Positions 46,555 to 58,100 of a stretch of 64,000 nt of DNA are shown one piece after another. The notes below the pieces were generated by a model. That model was not told the DNA's origin, did not search any database, and worked only from the letters and a program-made list of their open reading frames with translations. Source of the stretch: Holothuria scabra (taxonomy: Eukaryota > Echinodermata > Holothuroidea > Aspidochirotida > Holothuriidae); the NCBI GenBank assembly GCA_037179385.1, contig CM074180.1, positions 24,595,455 to 24,659,454 on the forward strand, in the 5' to 3' direction. How positions within the stretch are numbered: the first letter of the stretch is position 1; each line of letters starts with the position of its first letter. The position numbers were made by a program, and so were the translations under genes.

Positions 46555-48392
46555 AATGGCATACAAGGAAGCATCATTCGCTATTTAGCGAGTCGTTGCT
46601 TGGCACTCTGTGCTGAATGCATCGAGATGAGAGCCGATTCGTCAAGTTTGACCACTTAAGTAGTAAACCATATGCGCTAACTAGTTAGTAGTGAAATATT
46701 TTGACAATTTTGTGATTAAATTTAGTGGTAGTTTGGTGATCTTACGCGAGTCGTTAATGCGACGTGTAGTTTCCACGGTACGCAAAGAAGATCTTATTAC
46801 GAGTTTTAAAATTAATCGACGCAAGTGTTGTTTCCTCCCTTTTGCAATTTTTTGTTTTGAATTTATTTTTTCATCTTGCTGCTAATTATCCCCTTTTTTT
46901 GATTTACTCCAAGTACGGTAGCAAATACTACCCGTTCGTTTTACATATGCGTGCTTCTCATATTTTGAGAAAAATGGAGTATTTTAGTTCGAAATCTGGT
47001 ACGATTTGGCTGCTATGGAATCTCTAGAATGACTAAGATGTCAGCTGAATATGAGTTTTTGACATTTGGCCTTTGGCGGTGACGCAATAGAAAAGTCTTC
47101 GTTTTGTAGTCTTCGTTTTGGAGATTGTCCTATTATGCAAATCTCCAAAACGAAGACCGAAAAACGAAGACCCGGAAGTAAACAGAGAAATATACAACAG
47201 GGTGTTATGCAATGTGTTTAATAAGGCAGGGGATGGCTTCCCGTGCCTCCACTAGCATGCATGCAATTATTCTACCTCTAGGGGCGGTGCAATCGAAAAG
47301 TCTTCTTGTGGTCTTCGTTTTGGAGATTGCCCTATTATGCAAATCTCCAAAACGAAGACCGAAAAACGAAGACCCGGAAGTAAACAGAGAAATATACAAT
47401 AGGGTGTTATGCAATGTGTTTAATAAGGCAGGGGATGTCTTCCCGTGCCTCCACTAGCATGCATGCAATTATTCTACCTCTAGGGGCGGTGCAATCGAAA
47501 AGTCTTCTTAGGTCTTCGTTTTGGAGATTGCCCTATTATGCAAATCTCCAAAACGAAGACCGAAAACGAAGACCCGGAAGTAAACAGAGAAATATGCGTC
47601 ACTCTGTGCTGAATGCGTCGTGAGATGGGACTTCGAGTGCACTTTGAAAACGGATTCGTGAAATAACTAGTTAGTATAGTAGTCAGATATTTTGACTAGT
47701 TTGTGATTAAATTTAGTGGTAATTTGGTGATATTATGCGTGTCGTTTATGCGACGTGTAGTTTCCGGGGTGGGCAAACAAAATCTTATTCGTTATTACCA
47801 ATTTTAAAATTAATCAACGCAATTGTTGTTTCCTCCCTTTGCAATTTATTGTTTTGAATTTATTTTTTCATCTTGCTGCTAATTATCCCCTTTTTGATTT
47901 ACTTCCAAGTACGGTAGCAAATACTACCCGTTCGTTTTACATATGCGTGCTTCTCATATTTTGAGAAAAATGGAGTATTTTAGTTCGAAATATGGTACGA
48001 TTTGGCTGCTATGGAATCTCTAGGATGACTAAGATGTCAGCTGAATATGAGTTTTTGACACTATCTTTCGGCGATGACGCAATAGAAAAGTCTTCGTTTT
48101 GTAGTCTTCGTTTTGGAGATTGTCCTATTATGCAAATCTCCAAAACGAAGACCGAAAAACGAAGACCCGGAAGTAAATAGAGAAATACACAAGCAACAGG
48201 GTGTTATGCAATGTGTTTAATAAGGCAGGGGATGGCTTCCCGTGCTTCTACTAGGAGAGACTTTGGTTGTCGGTCTTTGTTTTGGAGGTCTTCGTGTTAG
48301 AGTTTTTTCCTGTCTTCTGTCTTCGTTTTGGAGGTCTTCGTTTTAGAGATTTTTCATGTCTTCTGTCTTCGGTCTTCGTTTTGGACCCACCC
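46555..48392. repeat. right inverted arm of the foldback element
   Basis: Inverted relative to the left arm and longer, because it holds an extra copy of the ~1-kb internal module: the 'tgtgctgaatgc' block occurs near 46610 (diverged) and 47608, and 'cttctcatattttgagaaaaatggag' near 46954 and 47952. The 'atgcaatgtgtttaataaggcaggggatg' block occurs at about 47209, 47411 and 48208. Confidence 0.85.
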
Positions 48393-48401
48393 TCAAGAAA
48401 G

Positions 48402-51366
48402 CTTTAGTTCTTTTCAACACATAAACACTGTTTTTAACGATGCCATCAAGAACTAGCGAAAGGTCAACAGCAGTCCGAACTCGTTTTGTAGCAATAGCTA
48501 AATCTCACAAATTTCTTCTCATTTCTTGTTGAAGTATCTTTGGTCATATTTAAGGACTTTAATATTACATATTCAAGGTGATCCAAGTATTAATTTCTTG
48601 TGAATTTCACATTTGAGGTGAAAAAATATTGTCACATGAGTCTCAACAGCTAATCATAAAACAGGACAGTCTACTACATTACTTCCAAGTTGGGACGACT
48701 GCTCTTGCATTTTAAAGGTAGGCGGGCCTGAATTCAGAATATTATTGATGGCACAGATGGTAGATTGGATAGCAACACCTTTAAATCGTACACATGTGAA
48801 ACAAAATGCACATACACAAAAACCCAAAAAACAATAGTAAATTTCCTTTTTTATTTCTTTTCCAATAAAATACAAAACTTTTTTATATAATACATAATCA
48901 AAGCAACTAATTTTAAGCTGATGATACTTTTTGAATTGCACATGAATAAATTCTCCTATGGGAAAACAATCAACATTCCTTGAAAGTGACCTAACAAATA
49001 AGTGAACATACATTACCAGATATTAAATTAAAATTTTAATGGTCAAAGTGACTTTGTCCTTACCAAGAGAACACTTGGTCCCGTCACGTAGGAAATAAAA
49101 CAGTTGCACTTATACATGGAGAAGTTAGTGACATCCTAACCTGAGGAACAGCTTCATCTTTGCATGTCATTCATTGTGCACCTTAAAAGGATCTCTTACA
49201 TCATACCAAACATAACAAGGACACCCAAGATAACTCTATTAACAATTGGTTACTTCACTTTGATTGACATCATTGTATACTCTGTTATATGATCAAAGAA
49301 GGTGTGTGCAGATCAGTGAGTGTGATGCTCTGTAACCCATTGGAAGATTGCTGTAGTATTTACACCTATAAAAATAGGCTGGTACACTCTTCAGAATTTG
49401 GCTTGGATCCATTAAAACTCAGCACAAGCTACTTAAACTCCACCTCAAAGATGCCATACAAAATGTATGATTTCAAAAATGGACTAGAGGTCAACTTCTG
49501 GGACTGAATTTTGATCTCTAACACAATTGGCTAAACTTTAACAAAGATTCTGTGATGCAGTGTTTGTACCTTTTGGTTAGCTGGACATCCAAAAGTTTGG
49601 TCTGTCACAAACATCAACTTTGTCAAGGGTTTCGTTCACATCATTTAATAGTTTCTTCTTTGATCAGATGTCACCAAATAAATGTAACTCAATTTAATGA
49701 TTCAGTGGCAATGAATTAATACAAGAAGGGTTTAAGGTCACATCACGTTTTGATATGTTAAAGGGGTGCCTATTCTGAGAATTTTGGAGAAATTTGCATT
49801 GAAATTCAATGTGTGGTTCTCAAGATATGAGCAGGTAAAGTTGTCATGTTTTCAACAAAATATAAACTTGAAGCAAGCACTCATTATCCTCACATTATGG
49901 ACAGTCTTTTGTTTTTCTTTTAATTTCAGAGCCAATATTCTCCTTAACAATTCCATGTTATCAGCATGTAATAGCATAAGTCACTTGAGAACCTTACAAA
50001 CTTTACATTCCCCACAGGGTCTTGTCCTTACTAATGAACACAACAGTCTGAAAAACAAAGGAAAACAAAGCATTCCTTGTCAATGTGAGGAACTGATATA
50101 ATATTTGCTACCCTAAAGCTCACTTTGAAACACAAATCTAGTGACTTATTTATAATGTAATATCTCAGGATCAGGACCACACCATGTAGATTTGGTTCCT
50201 CTTTCACATATGAAAGCAAATTTTTGCATTTTTGCTGAAACTTCCCCTTTCACACAATGAATAAGCGGAAATATTTTAGGCAATTACTTAGTTAAAATCA
50301 TTAATTTGCATAAATATCTGCTTAAATTCATTTACAACAGATCTTATCGTACAACAAGACTGATTTTACTACTATTTAAAACTTACGGTACAGGAAGGAA
50401 TGGCATACAATGTTATCAATATGAAACCTTGTTTCCAGACAACCTGTTTGCCTTGTATCAATCTAATCAGTTTAATAACAATTGATAAAAGTGACTGTTT
50501 CCTCCTTTGGCACATTAAAATGAAAAGGCGTCACTTTTCAACAAGACCTTTAAATGTTTCAGGAAGGCAAAATTTCTGTGTATGTAGCAGCTTCACTGAT
50601 AATAAATTTTCAGGGATGAAAAACTTGTGAAATATTATGGATGCCAGAAAAATGGGAAGGGGGCAAAAAAATTACAGTGCACATCAGATTATCTGGTACA
50701 AAATTGGAAAACCTCTTGAGTCTTGCCCCCACCTGACGGTCAGGACTGGTAACGCCTCAGATGCTTAGGAACTTCAATCAGTGAAGTTATTCATGGTTAA
50801 GGGAGAGAACAGAGATAAACCTTAAATAAGATCAGACTTTTCTTAGAGGCTGAAAATGCATCATTCTTTTGAACTGTTCAAATGACGATGATGAGATGTG
50901 AAGTGCAAGGTAACAAGAACTTGTCACCTTTATTTGTCTGGCTAAACTCCACAGCCAACAAAACAGTCAAATAAATTCCTTCATAACTTGACTGTCACAA
51001 CTATTATCATGGAACATTTCTTTCTGAACTTACAAAGTAACCTTAATATGATTAAGGTACATGGTACATCAGTATCTGGTGAAAGAAAGATTTATGTTAA
51101 ATTTGGTTTATCATTGAAAATTGAAAGGTTTGATTGAAGTCAAAACTTCAGATCAAGTAAATTTGTGGAACATGTTCCAATGGTGCTGTACGCTCCAACA
51201 CACTTTGCAAATTGATTTACTAAGACATAATTACATCCAATCTAGCCATTTGCAATAAATTCCATTAAAATAAAAAAAAAACTTTCCTAACACATCATCT
51301 TCTCTCTTGTGGATCTCTCTCATGTCTCTCTTCATTTCCTTGGTATATTCAGCTTTCAAACTCTTA
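48402..51366. other. 3' flank of VTI1B, no gene seen
   Basis: AT-rich DNA with short chance frames only. A TTTATT at about 50931 (AATAAA on the minus strand) could serve VTI1B, but it would imply a 1.1-kb 3' UTR containing the MITE at 51367-51633. Confidence 0.35.
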
Positions 51367-51633
51367 GGCTGCGTTCACATAGAAGTATACGGTATACGGT
51401 ATTCGGTATACGCTATACCGACAAGTGTGGGAGAAGGATGGTATACCCTGCACGAAAATCGAACAAGCACGATTCCAACTATAATATACTATAATATGCT
51501 ATACGGCATTTCGAATAGTGCCCTATTATGTGACCCGGTGTGAGGAAATCCTATTGTTTGATTCAAGCTATTCGCGTGCCCTCGAAAACGTGCACCGTGC
51601 ACCCAAATAGTATACCCCTATGTGAACGCAGCC
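51367..51633. mobile_element. 267-bp PIF/Harbinger-like MITE
   Basis: Perfect 16-bp inverted termini GGCTGCGTTCACATAG, flanked by TTA on both sides (51364-51366, 51634-51636). The interior near the left end is palindromic, with repeated 'GTATACGGTAT'. Located about 400 bp past the VTI1B stop codon. Confidence 0.9.
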
Positions 51634-52044
51634 TTAAAGCTGGCTACAACCAATCCCTCACCCAACAGCTGGGGACAATTGAAAAGGTACTCAGGCAAGC
51701 CCACTGCCCAATAATGTAGCCTGCTAGGCTAGCACCCCAGCTAATTTCCACTAAGGAGTTCAAAGGCTAATTAAAAGTGGACAAGATGATATTCATCATT
51801 ACAAATAGACTTAGAAAACACCTAGTTCGAAGGACACATAATGATAAACAAATTTGTAGAAGCCTGCTCTACTGCTCATCTTATATCACTTGAAACAGCA
51901 AGGGACTCTTTCTGTGTACCTCAGTCAGAAAAATCTGTTGGCCAATCAAAGCTGAGTATCCTCTTCATAATGATAGCACCACTTTCTTTGCTTGTAGCTG
52001 TTCAATATCTATGGCGTGTTGAGGCAGCAGATTATGGCTCCCTC

Positions 52045-52144
52045 CTATGTCTTAGGCATGAAATATTTCCAGTATACAATTACACCCAGAATAATAACTT
52101 CCAGTATAATGATGAAGATGAGGAGTAATTTGCTGGTAATTATT
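52045..52144 (-). CDS. VTI1B: VTI1B last coding exon
   Basis: Acceptor gttttttcgcag at 52145. Encodes IITSKLLLIF...VIVYWKYFMPKT and TAG (52045-52047). This is the single C-terminal membrane helix with a short luminal tail; it aligns with the TNKLLL...VYYKFF end of the family. The Arg before it is split across the intron. Confidence 0.93.
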
Positions 52145-55100
52145 CTGCGAAAAAACGACAAGATGATAAGTCCAATTGTTGCATATTTTTTGGCTATAAA
52201 CCCTGTAGACAAATCTGATCAGCACTTGTGTTTAGTGACTGTAAGCAGACAGTAGTGGGGTCAATCAGTCTTAAATCGTCTTCACTTATTGTCTACATGA
52301 ATTTCAAACAATCATATTCAGTGAAACTGAAGGAATCAAAATACAACTTAGTGCACAACCATACATGATACAGGTTAGCAAGGAAATTGAAAGACTAATG
52401 ACGTGATAGACCCCAGTTATGGACGACTAAAATCAGACCATCACTTGCTGTCCGGATTTGTCTATTGGACCATCCTATGGATTGTCTGATACTACATTGT
52501 TAACATTTCATGTACAGTTGAAAAATTGAACTTATGACCTTTGATATACACAAAAATAATAGGGGACACCTTTTCAAACAGAGAATTTAGATCTAAAGTA
52601 TGAGATCCCTAAGGTTTACTTGTTTTGTAATTCAGAACTTTTCAGTAGTTTTCAAGATTTCCACCATGTAACCTGTGGTGATTCTTAAACAATGACCTCC
52701 AAGATAAATCAAAATTCATAGCATTTTTGCAAGGAATCACAAAAACAAAGAAAAAACTGCCTGAACCACATATAGATTAATGGCAAACAGAAATGGTGAC
52801 CAACTTATGGTTCTACATGCTACAATCTTGGACAAAACTGTTGGAAAACCTCACATCTTTATGTTGTTTATGATGCCGAGTACTATTTGCACGACCTGTA
52901 TCTCCTTTTGAATGTTGTGTCCTATAGGAAATAGCGATTTACGAACCCCCCGTCCCCCAGTACAATGTTGGTTCCCAAAGAAAATGGTGCGTCCCGAATT
53001 GGCCTCATTGTCTCCAACATTGCACAGGGGAGCAGGGGTGTTCCATCTAGTTTTGTCCAAGATTGTCTGAGTTTTGTCAGCTAAAAATTGGGACTAATGG
53101 TAGGACATCTGCTATTTTGGTAAACTCTGTGGAGCATTGGGGCCCTGTAAGTTGGCTATAACATCATTTTCTACATGATGAGGTCACTAGGTCTTTGCAA
53201 AATATACCCTAAGGTGAGGGCACTCTTGCATAATTTCACAAATCCAAGAGTGAAGACCTTTATGATAGATAGACTCTCTGGACGTTAAACAGATACTGAG
53301 TGCGGCAGAATGAAATAGCGCCACGATAAACAGTACTTTTGCAAAGAACTCAGTGGGGTGAACTTTTTACTAACAACTGCCATTTATCGTAGACAGCTGA
53401 TCCAGTTTGGTTTTTGAGCCTTTGCCAAGTAATGGGTATAAAATTTTTGGGATCTACAATATTTCAAGTTTATTTTTCTAGGAGTAAGTTGACTTTTTCT
53501 TTACTCAAACTTAACATTTAAATGAAAGCGTTGCATACATTTGGCAAATTTTATCGTTTATTGTTGAATTAGGGTGCTTCTTCTATTGCTTCTGTTCAAT
53601 ATATATTTCTTTATTTTTTTTTTTATTTTATGTGCAGGAAAAATCATGCAATTCTTCTACATCTTTATTCTTCAAAACAATGAATTCATTTTCATCTGTT
53701 TCTCTACCAAATTTTATAATATTCATATTATAACTTATTGTAACTGAATGAAATCCACACTTGAAAGAATTTTGTGATGACCTTATGCTCAGGTGAAGAG
53801 TGGAATGTGCTCAAAAAATTAAAAACTGGAGTATTCTTGTCAAATACAAACAATTATAATACAGTATTAACATGGACCAAACTATTTGTACAATCGCTAA
53901 TATAATTTTTCTGACATGTCAAACTATGCCTTACCTTGGCTGCCAATGTATGAAAAGTATGTCACCGCCTTTGAAGTGTTATGTCACAAGTTGATAGAAT
54001 GCTATACCGTCTAATGTTGTTCTTGTTGTCAAATCGGGCACTGTAATTTCACCCTTAGGGTTAAATAATCGTTATGACTCGAAATATGAGCCCACACTCT
54101 TATTTTGTTGAAGCAGTTTCTCGGACAATCTTTGAAAAATGTGTCTTGAATTTTCTGACAATTTTGGACAAAACTGTCGAGACACTTCACGTCTTTATGT
54201 TGTTTATGGTACTGAGTGCTATTTGCACGACCTCTATCCCCCTTTAAAATGTTGTGTCCTACAGGAAATAGCAATTTATGAAACCCCAGTACAATGTTGG
54301 TTCCGAAAGACTAGAAAGCCAAAAGGCTTAGTGATTCCTTGCCATATGATACAGTATATTGTAATAATGAACATGGATGCCCACATGACAAGCGTGAGAT
54401 CCCTCACAAATACTGAGGTACACTAGGAAGGTCAAAACCATTTGAGATCATGTGACCCAAAATGACCTTTCACCCTCACTTAAAAAAATAGGGAGCAACT
54501 ACCTAAAAAGACCATCAACATGCTAAATATGAGCAATTCACAAACTGAGTATGAGATTCCTCCACAGTTCAATAACCACATAAAAATGCCATGTCTACAA
54601 GGTTTTGCCCTTTTGTGACCCCAACCTTTGACCTCCACTAACACGAGAAATCTCCCATGCAGTTATGATGCTGGTAAACTATGTTGTCTATTAACTTGAC
54701 AAAGAGATATTTTTGAAATATGCTCCTCTAAATCAAAATTTCGGGTACTGAGGATGGCTCTCTATATAATGATGTCTCTATGATCCAAAAAGTTCACTGC
54801 ATTGAGGTTAGTGTTAGAACAAGTCCTAATCCTAACAGTCATCCATAAATTGGAACATACAGTAGAGACATCTCAACAGAAAGGTGTAACCTTGGCTATT
54901 AGTGGTGATCCTTTTGTATTTGTTTTTTGGTGTAATGCCCTTCCCAATGACTATGATGTCCTTGAAAATTAACAAAAAATGGGAACCCTATTAATCCAGA
55001 AATTAACAAAATTTGTAATTTGCCTTAAATTGTCTACTTGTAGGAACACCACATAACAGAGTACAAGTCAAGTGTCCTTTGTTTGATACACAGTAGATAC

Positions 55101-58100
55101 TATTATGCTTGTTTTGATTACATGAACTACAGTACTTTCTGAAAAATAAGCCTTACTGAGAGGGCTAAATAAGTGTCAGACACTATCTCTAGACAGGGAG
55201 GAAATGGTTAAATCCATTGAGGTGTATGATTCAATGAGAAAACCCCTCAGGACACTGTGGCAGTCAAATGTGATAAATTAGGTAGGATAACAGTGACCAG
55301 CAATTTTCACAGTCTCTGGTGGGTCAGTTACAATTTGATTCATTCAATTAGACAATCTCAGTTCAAGCATGCTCAAGGGTATTTGATCCAAAGAATCAGT
55401 TATTTGATTCTTTTTATAAAACTAATTACCCGTGGTGTATTTAATTATCTAGTTCCCACTTACATGTCCTTATGAGGACAGTGGCACAAGGTTTGTCATA
55501 ACTTTTAACAATCTTTGATACTAAATTTAATGTTATCTTCATTTTATCTTTAGAGTTATGGAAGAAACAATATTTGTTTGCTCTAAAAGAAATTTTGGGC
55601 ATCACACAGAGCACTTGATCTGTTCAAAGTTAACACTTATGAAGTTCCCCACTGAAAAATTCCTCTGCTTTGTGGGCATGGAAGCTTTCTCCAATATGTT
55701 CAGACTATGTCTCCAAATAATCCTCATACAGCCTTTGTTTAACTCACATGTTCCAGACACTGCTAGAAACTTCCACTTAAGAGTAGGAAATATATTTCAT
55801 GAAAATCTATAGGCCAAAATCAGCATACCTATGACAAAGATAAGTTAACTAACATGTCAGCCTGATGAACAGTTTTTTCCTTTTTAACTTTTTCAGATTT
55901 TGTTCTACCCACTTACTCTTATGCATATTAATACTGGCAATAAATGTTATAGGGCAAAACTTCAAACCAAAATCAACATAAATACTGTACCAAATGCACT
56001 TTTATGCACTTTAGACATTCTTAATGAGATTGCTTCCATACATATTTTGAAATTACCCAACTTGATCATTTACACAATGAAAAGGATTCCAAAAGCTTAC
56101 CTATGCATCTTACATTACCCATGCCATTCAAAACTCTTAACCCTATGCACTAATGAATATTAACCTTAACAGTTACCCTTTTTGAGATATAGTATGTGCA
56201 AGGTTTAACCTCTGATGACCCTAAATGACCTTTGACCTCCAGTAAAAACAATAAGGATCATCTACTCAATATGGACAATCCACATGCTAAGTATGAGATC
56301 CCTCACAGTTACCCTTCTTGAGATATACCATTTACAAAGTTTTGATGTTTTGACTTCTGTTGACCCCAGATGACCTTTGACCTCCACCAAAAACAATAGG
56401 GATCATCTAATTAACATGGACAATTCACATGCTATGTATAAGAGCCCTCACAGTTACCCTTCTTGAGATACAGTGTTTACAAGGTTTTGACCTTTTTACC
56501 TCTGGTGACCCCAAATAACCTTTGACCTCCACCAAAAACAATCGGGATCATCTACTCAATATGGGCAATCCACATAATAAGTATGAGATCACTCACATTT
56601 TTCCTTCTGGAGATATCGTGTTTACAAGCAATTTCCAAGGTATTTACCATTCGACCCCTGGTGACCCCAAATGACCTTTGACCTCCACCAAAAACAATAG
56701 GGATCTTCTACTCAATGTGGGCAATCTACATGCTAAGTTTGAGATCTCTCAGAGTTACCCTTCTTGAGATATCATGTTTACAAGCGGGCATCACACACAC
56801 ATACACACACATACACACACACGACATCACCATCGCATAGATTCCTTGCCTGCCTTTGGCAAGGAATCAAAAATGGTGCATCTCAAATTGGCCTCATTAT
56901 CTCCAGCATTGCACGGGGGAGCGGGGGTGTTCCATCTAGTTTTGTCCAAGATTGTAGAATGGCGAAATATCTTTTTTCTAGGAAAAACACTTACCTTTTC
57001 CCTATAGATCTTATAACTTTTCGACTTTGTGAAATATTTGCATCTATGTCTTCAAGCTGAAATTAAGGGTGAAAACGGTGTTACTGTTATTTGCACTAAG
57101 TATAAGAAATGTTCAGGCATTCCCTAAATAAGATAGAACTTTATTTCATAACATCATGTATGCTAAGTGTTGTGTCTATCCTCTATGATACATCATTTGA
57201 CAAAGCAAGGATATTAACAAGAGAGGGAAATGAATACTGTAAAAGTTACAGTTGAAAATGCAAACAAGCATGTATGTATACGGAGGTTTTGTTCTGTTTC
57301 GAACCCTTGTTATCGCTTGCATTAACCCTCTGATCGTGCATTACCTGTACTACTGCACAGCCCATCATTTTTTTTCTTTTAATTCCTACAGAAATGATAA
57401 TATCTTACAACATACCCTATCTCTTGTTCTGATGAGTTGTTCTTTTTGCCCGCTCAAGTCATCTATAATACCGCTGCCAATTTCATCTGTCTCTAAAGCT
57501 ATCTGATGACTGCGTTCAAGATGCTGTGAAGTCTGGTGAAGTATCTGTGTTCCTTCAAAGAGTTTTTCTCGAGCAGAGTTGTCATGGTTCTAAACATAAC
57601 AAAGCCAATTGCATGTTGAAAATATAAAATACTAGAACAGCAATGCTGTTGTGAAGCTCACACAACCTGTTTTGTCTATTAAAAACAGGAACTCAAAGTT
57701 CAACCAAATTTTATTTGTTACCTGTTTCCTATATCTCTTTACATTACAAAATTAAATGCAAGGAAGTAAAGAATCGTGAAAACAAAACATTTGTGATTAG
57801 ATCTACATCTGATATAGTTTTATGGTAAATCTAAATATCACTGTGTATTTTCTCAAATCATGAAAGCCTGGAATGTGTATACCTGAAGACATTAGGCAGT
57901 AAGATAAAATTAATAACTTATGTATGGTGTACCTCTAAACTGCTCAGGTATTGCAAAGTACATTCAGTTGCACTTACAAATCCACAAGTAAACACTGCAT
58001 GGCTCTGTACTGATCAAAACAAAACAGAGACTCAAGAAATTCATTATGTTCTGTGCTTATTGAACTCAAACAGTTATGTTGGTATTGGCTGGGCCAACTC

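Larger units (their letters stand above)
42338..48392. mobile_element. 6.05-kb foldback/MULE-like element with 9-bp target duplication
   Basis: The ends GGGTGGGTCCAAAACGAAGA and its complement are inverted and flanked by the exact 9-mer TCAAGAAAG (42329-42337, 48393-48401). Both arms are long (left to about 43466, right from about 46555) and internally repetitive, built from CTCCAAAACGAAGACC-like units on both strands, plus shared blocks such as 'gcataacaccctgttgtat' and 'tgtgctgaatgcgtcg'. A 9-bp duplication is typical of Mutator-like elements; long arms of short tandem units recall sea-urchin TU and fly foldback elements. The 3-kb centre has no transposase frame I can recognise. Confidence 0.88.

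Noticed and set aside
47212..48180. repeated frames of similar sequence (CLIRQGM..SRASTSMHA), possibly a gene family
   Set aside because: They are translations of the repeated module of the foldback arm, open by chance and ended by each module boundary.
51841..52128. 95-codon plus-strand frame with a hydrophobic segment
   Set aside because: It is antisense to the genuine VTI1B membrane-anchor exon.
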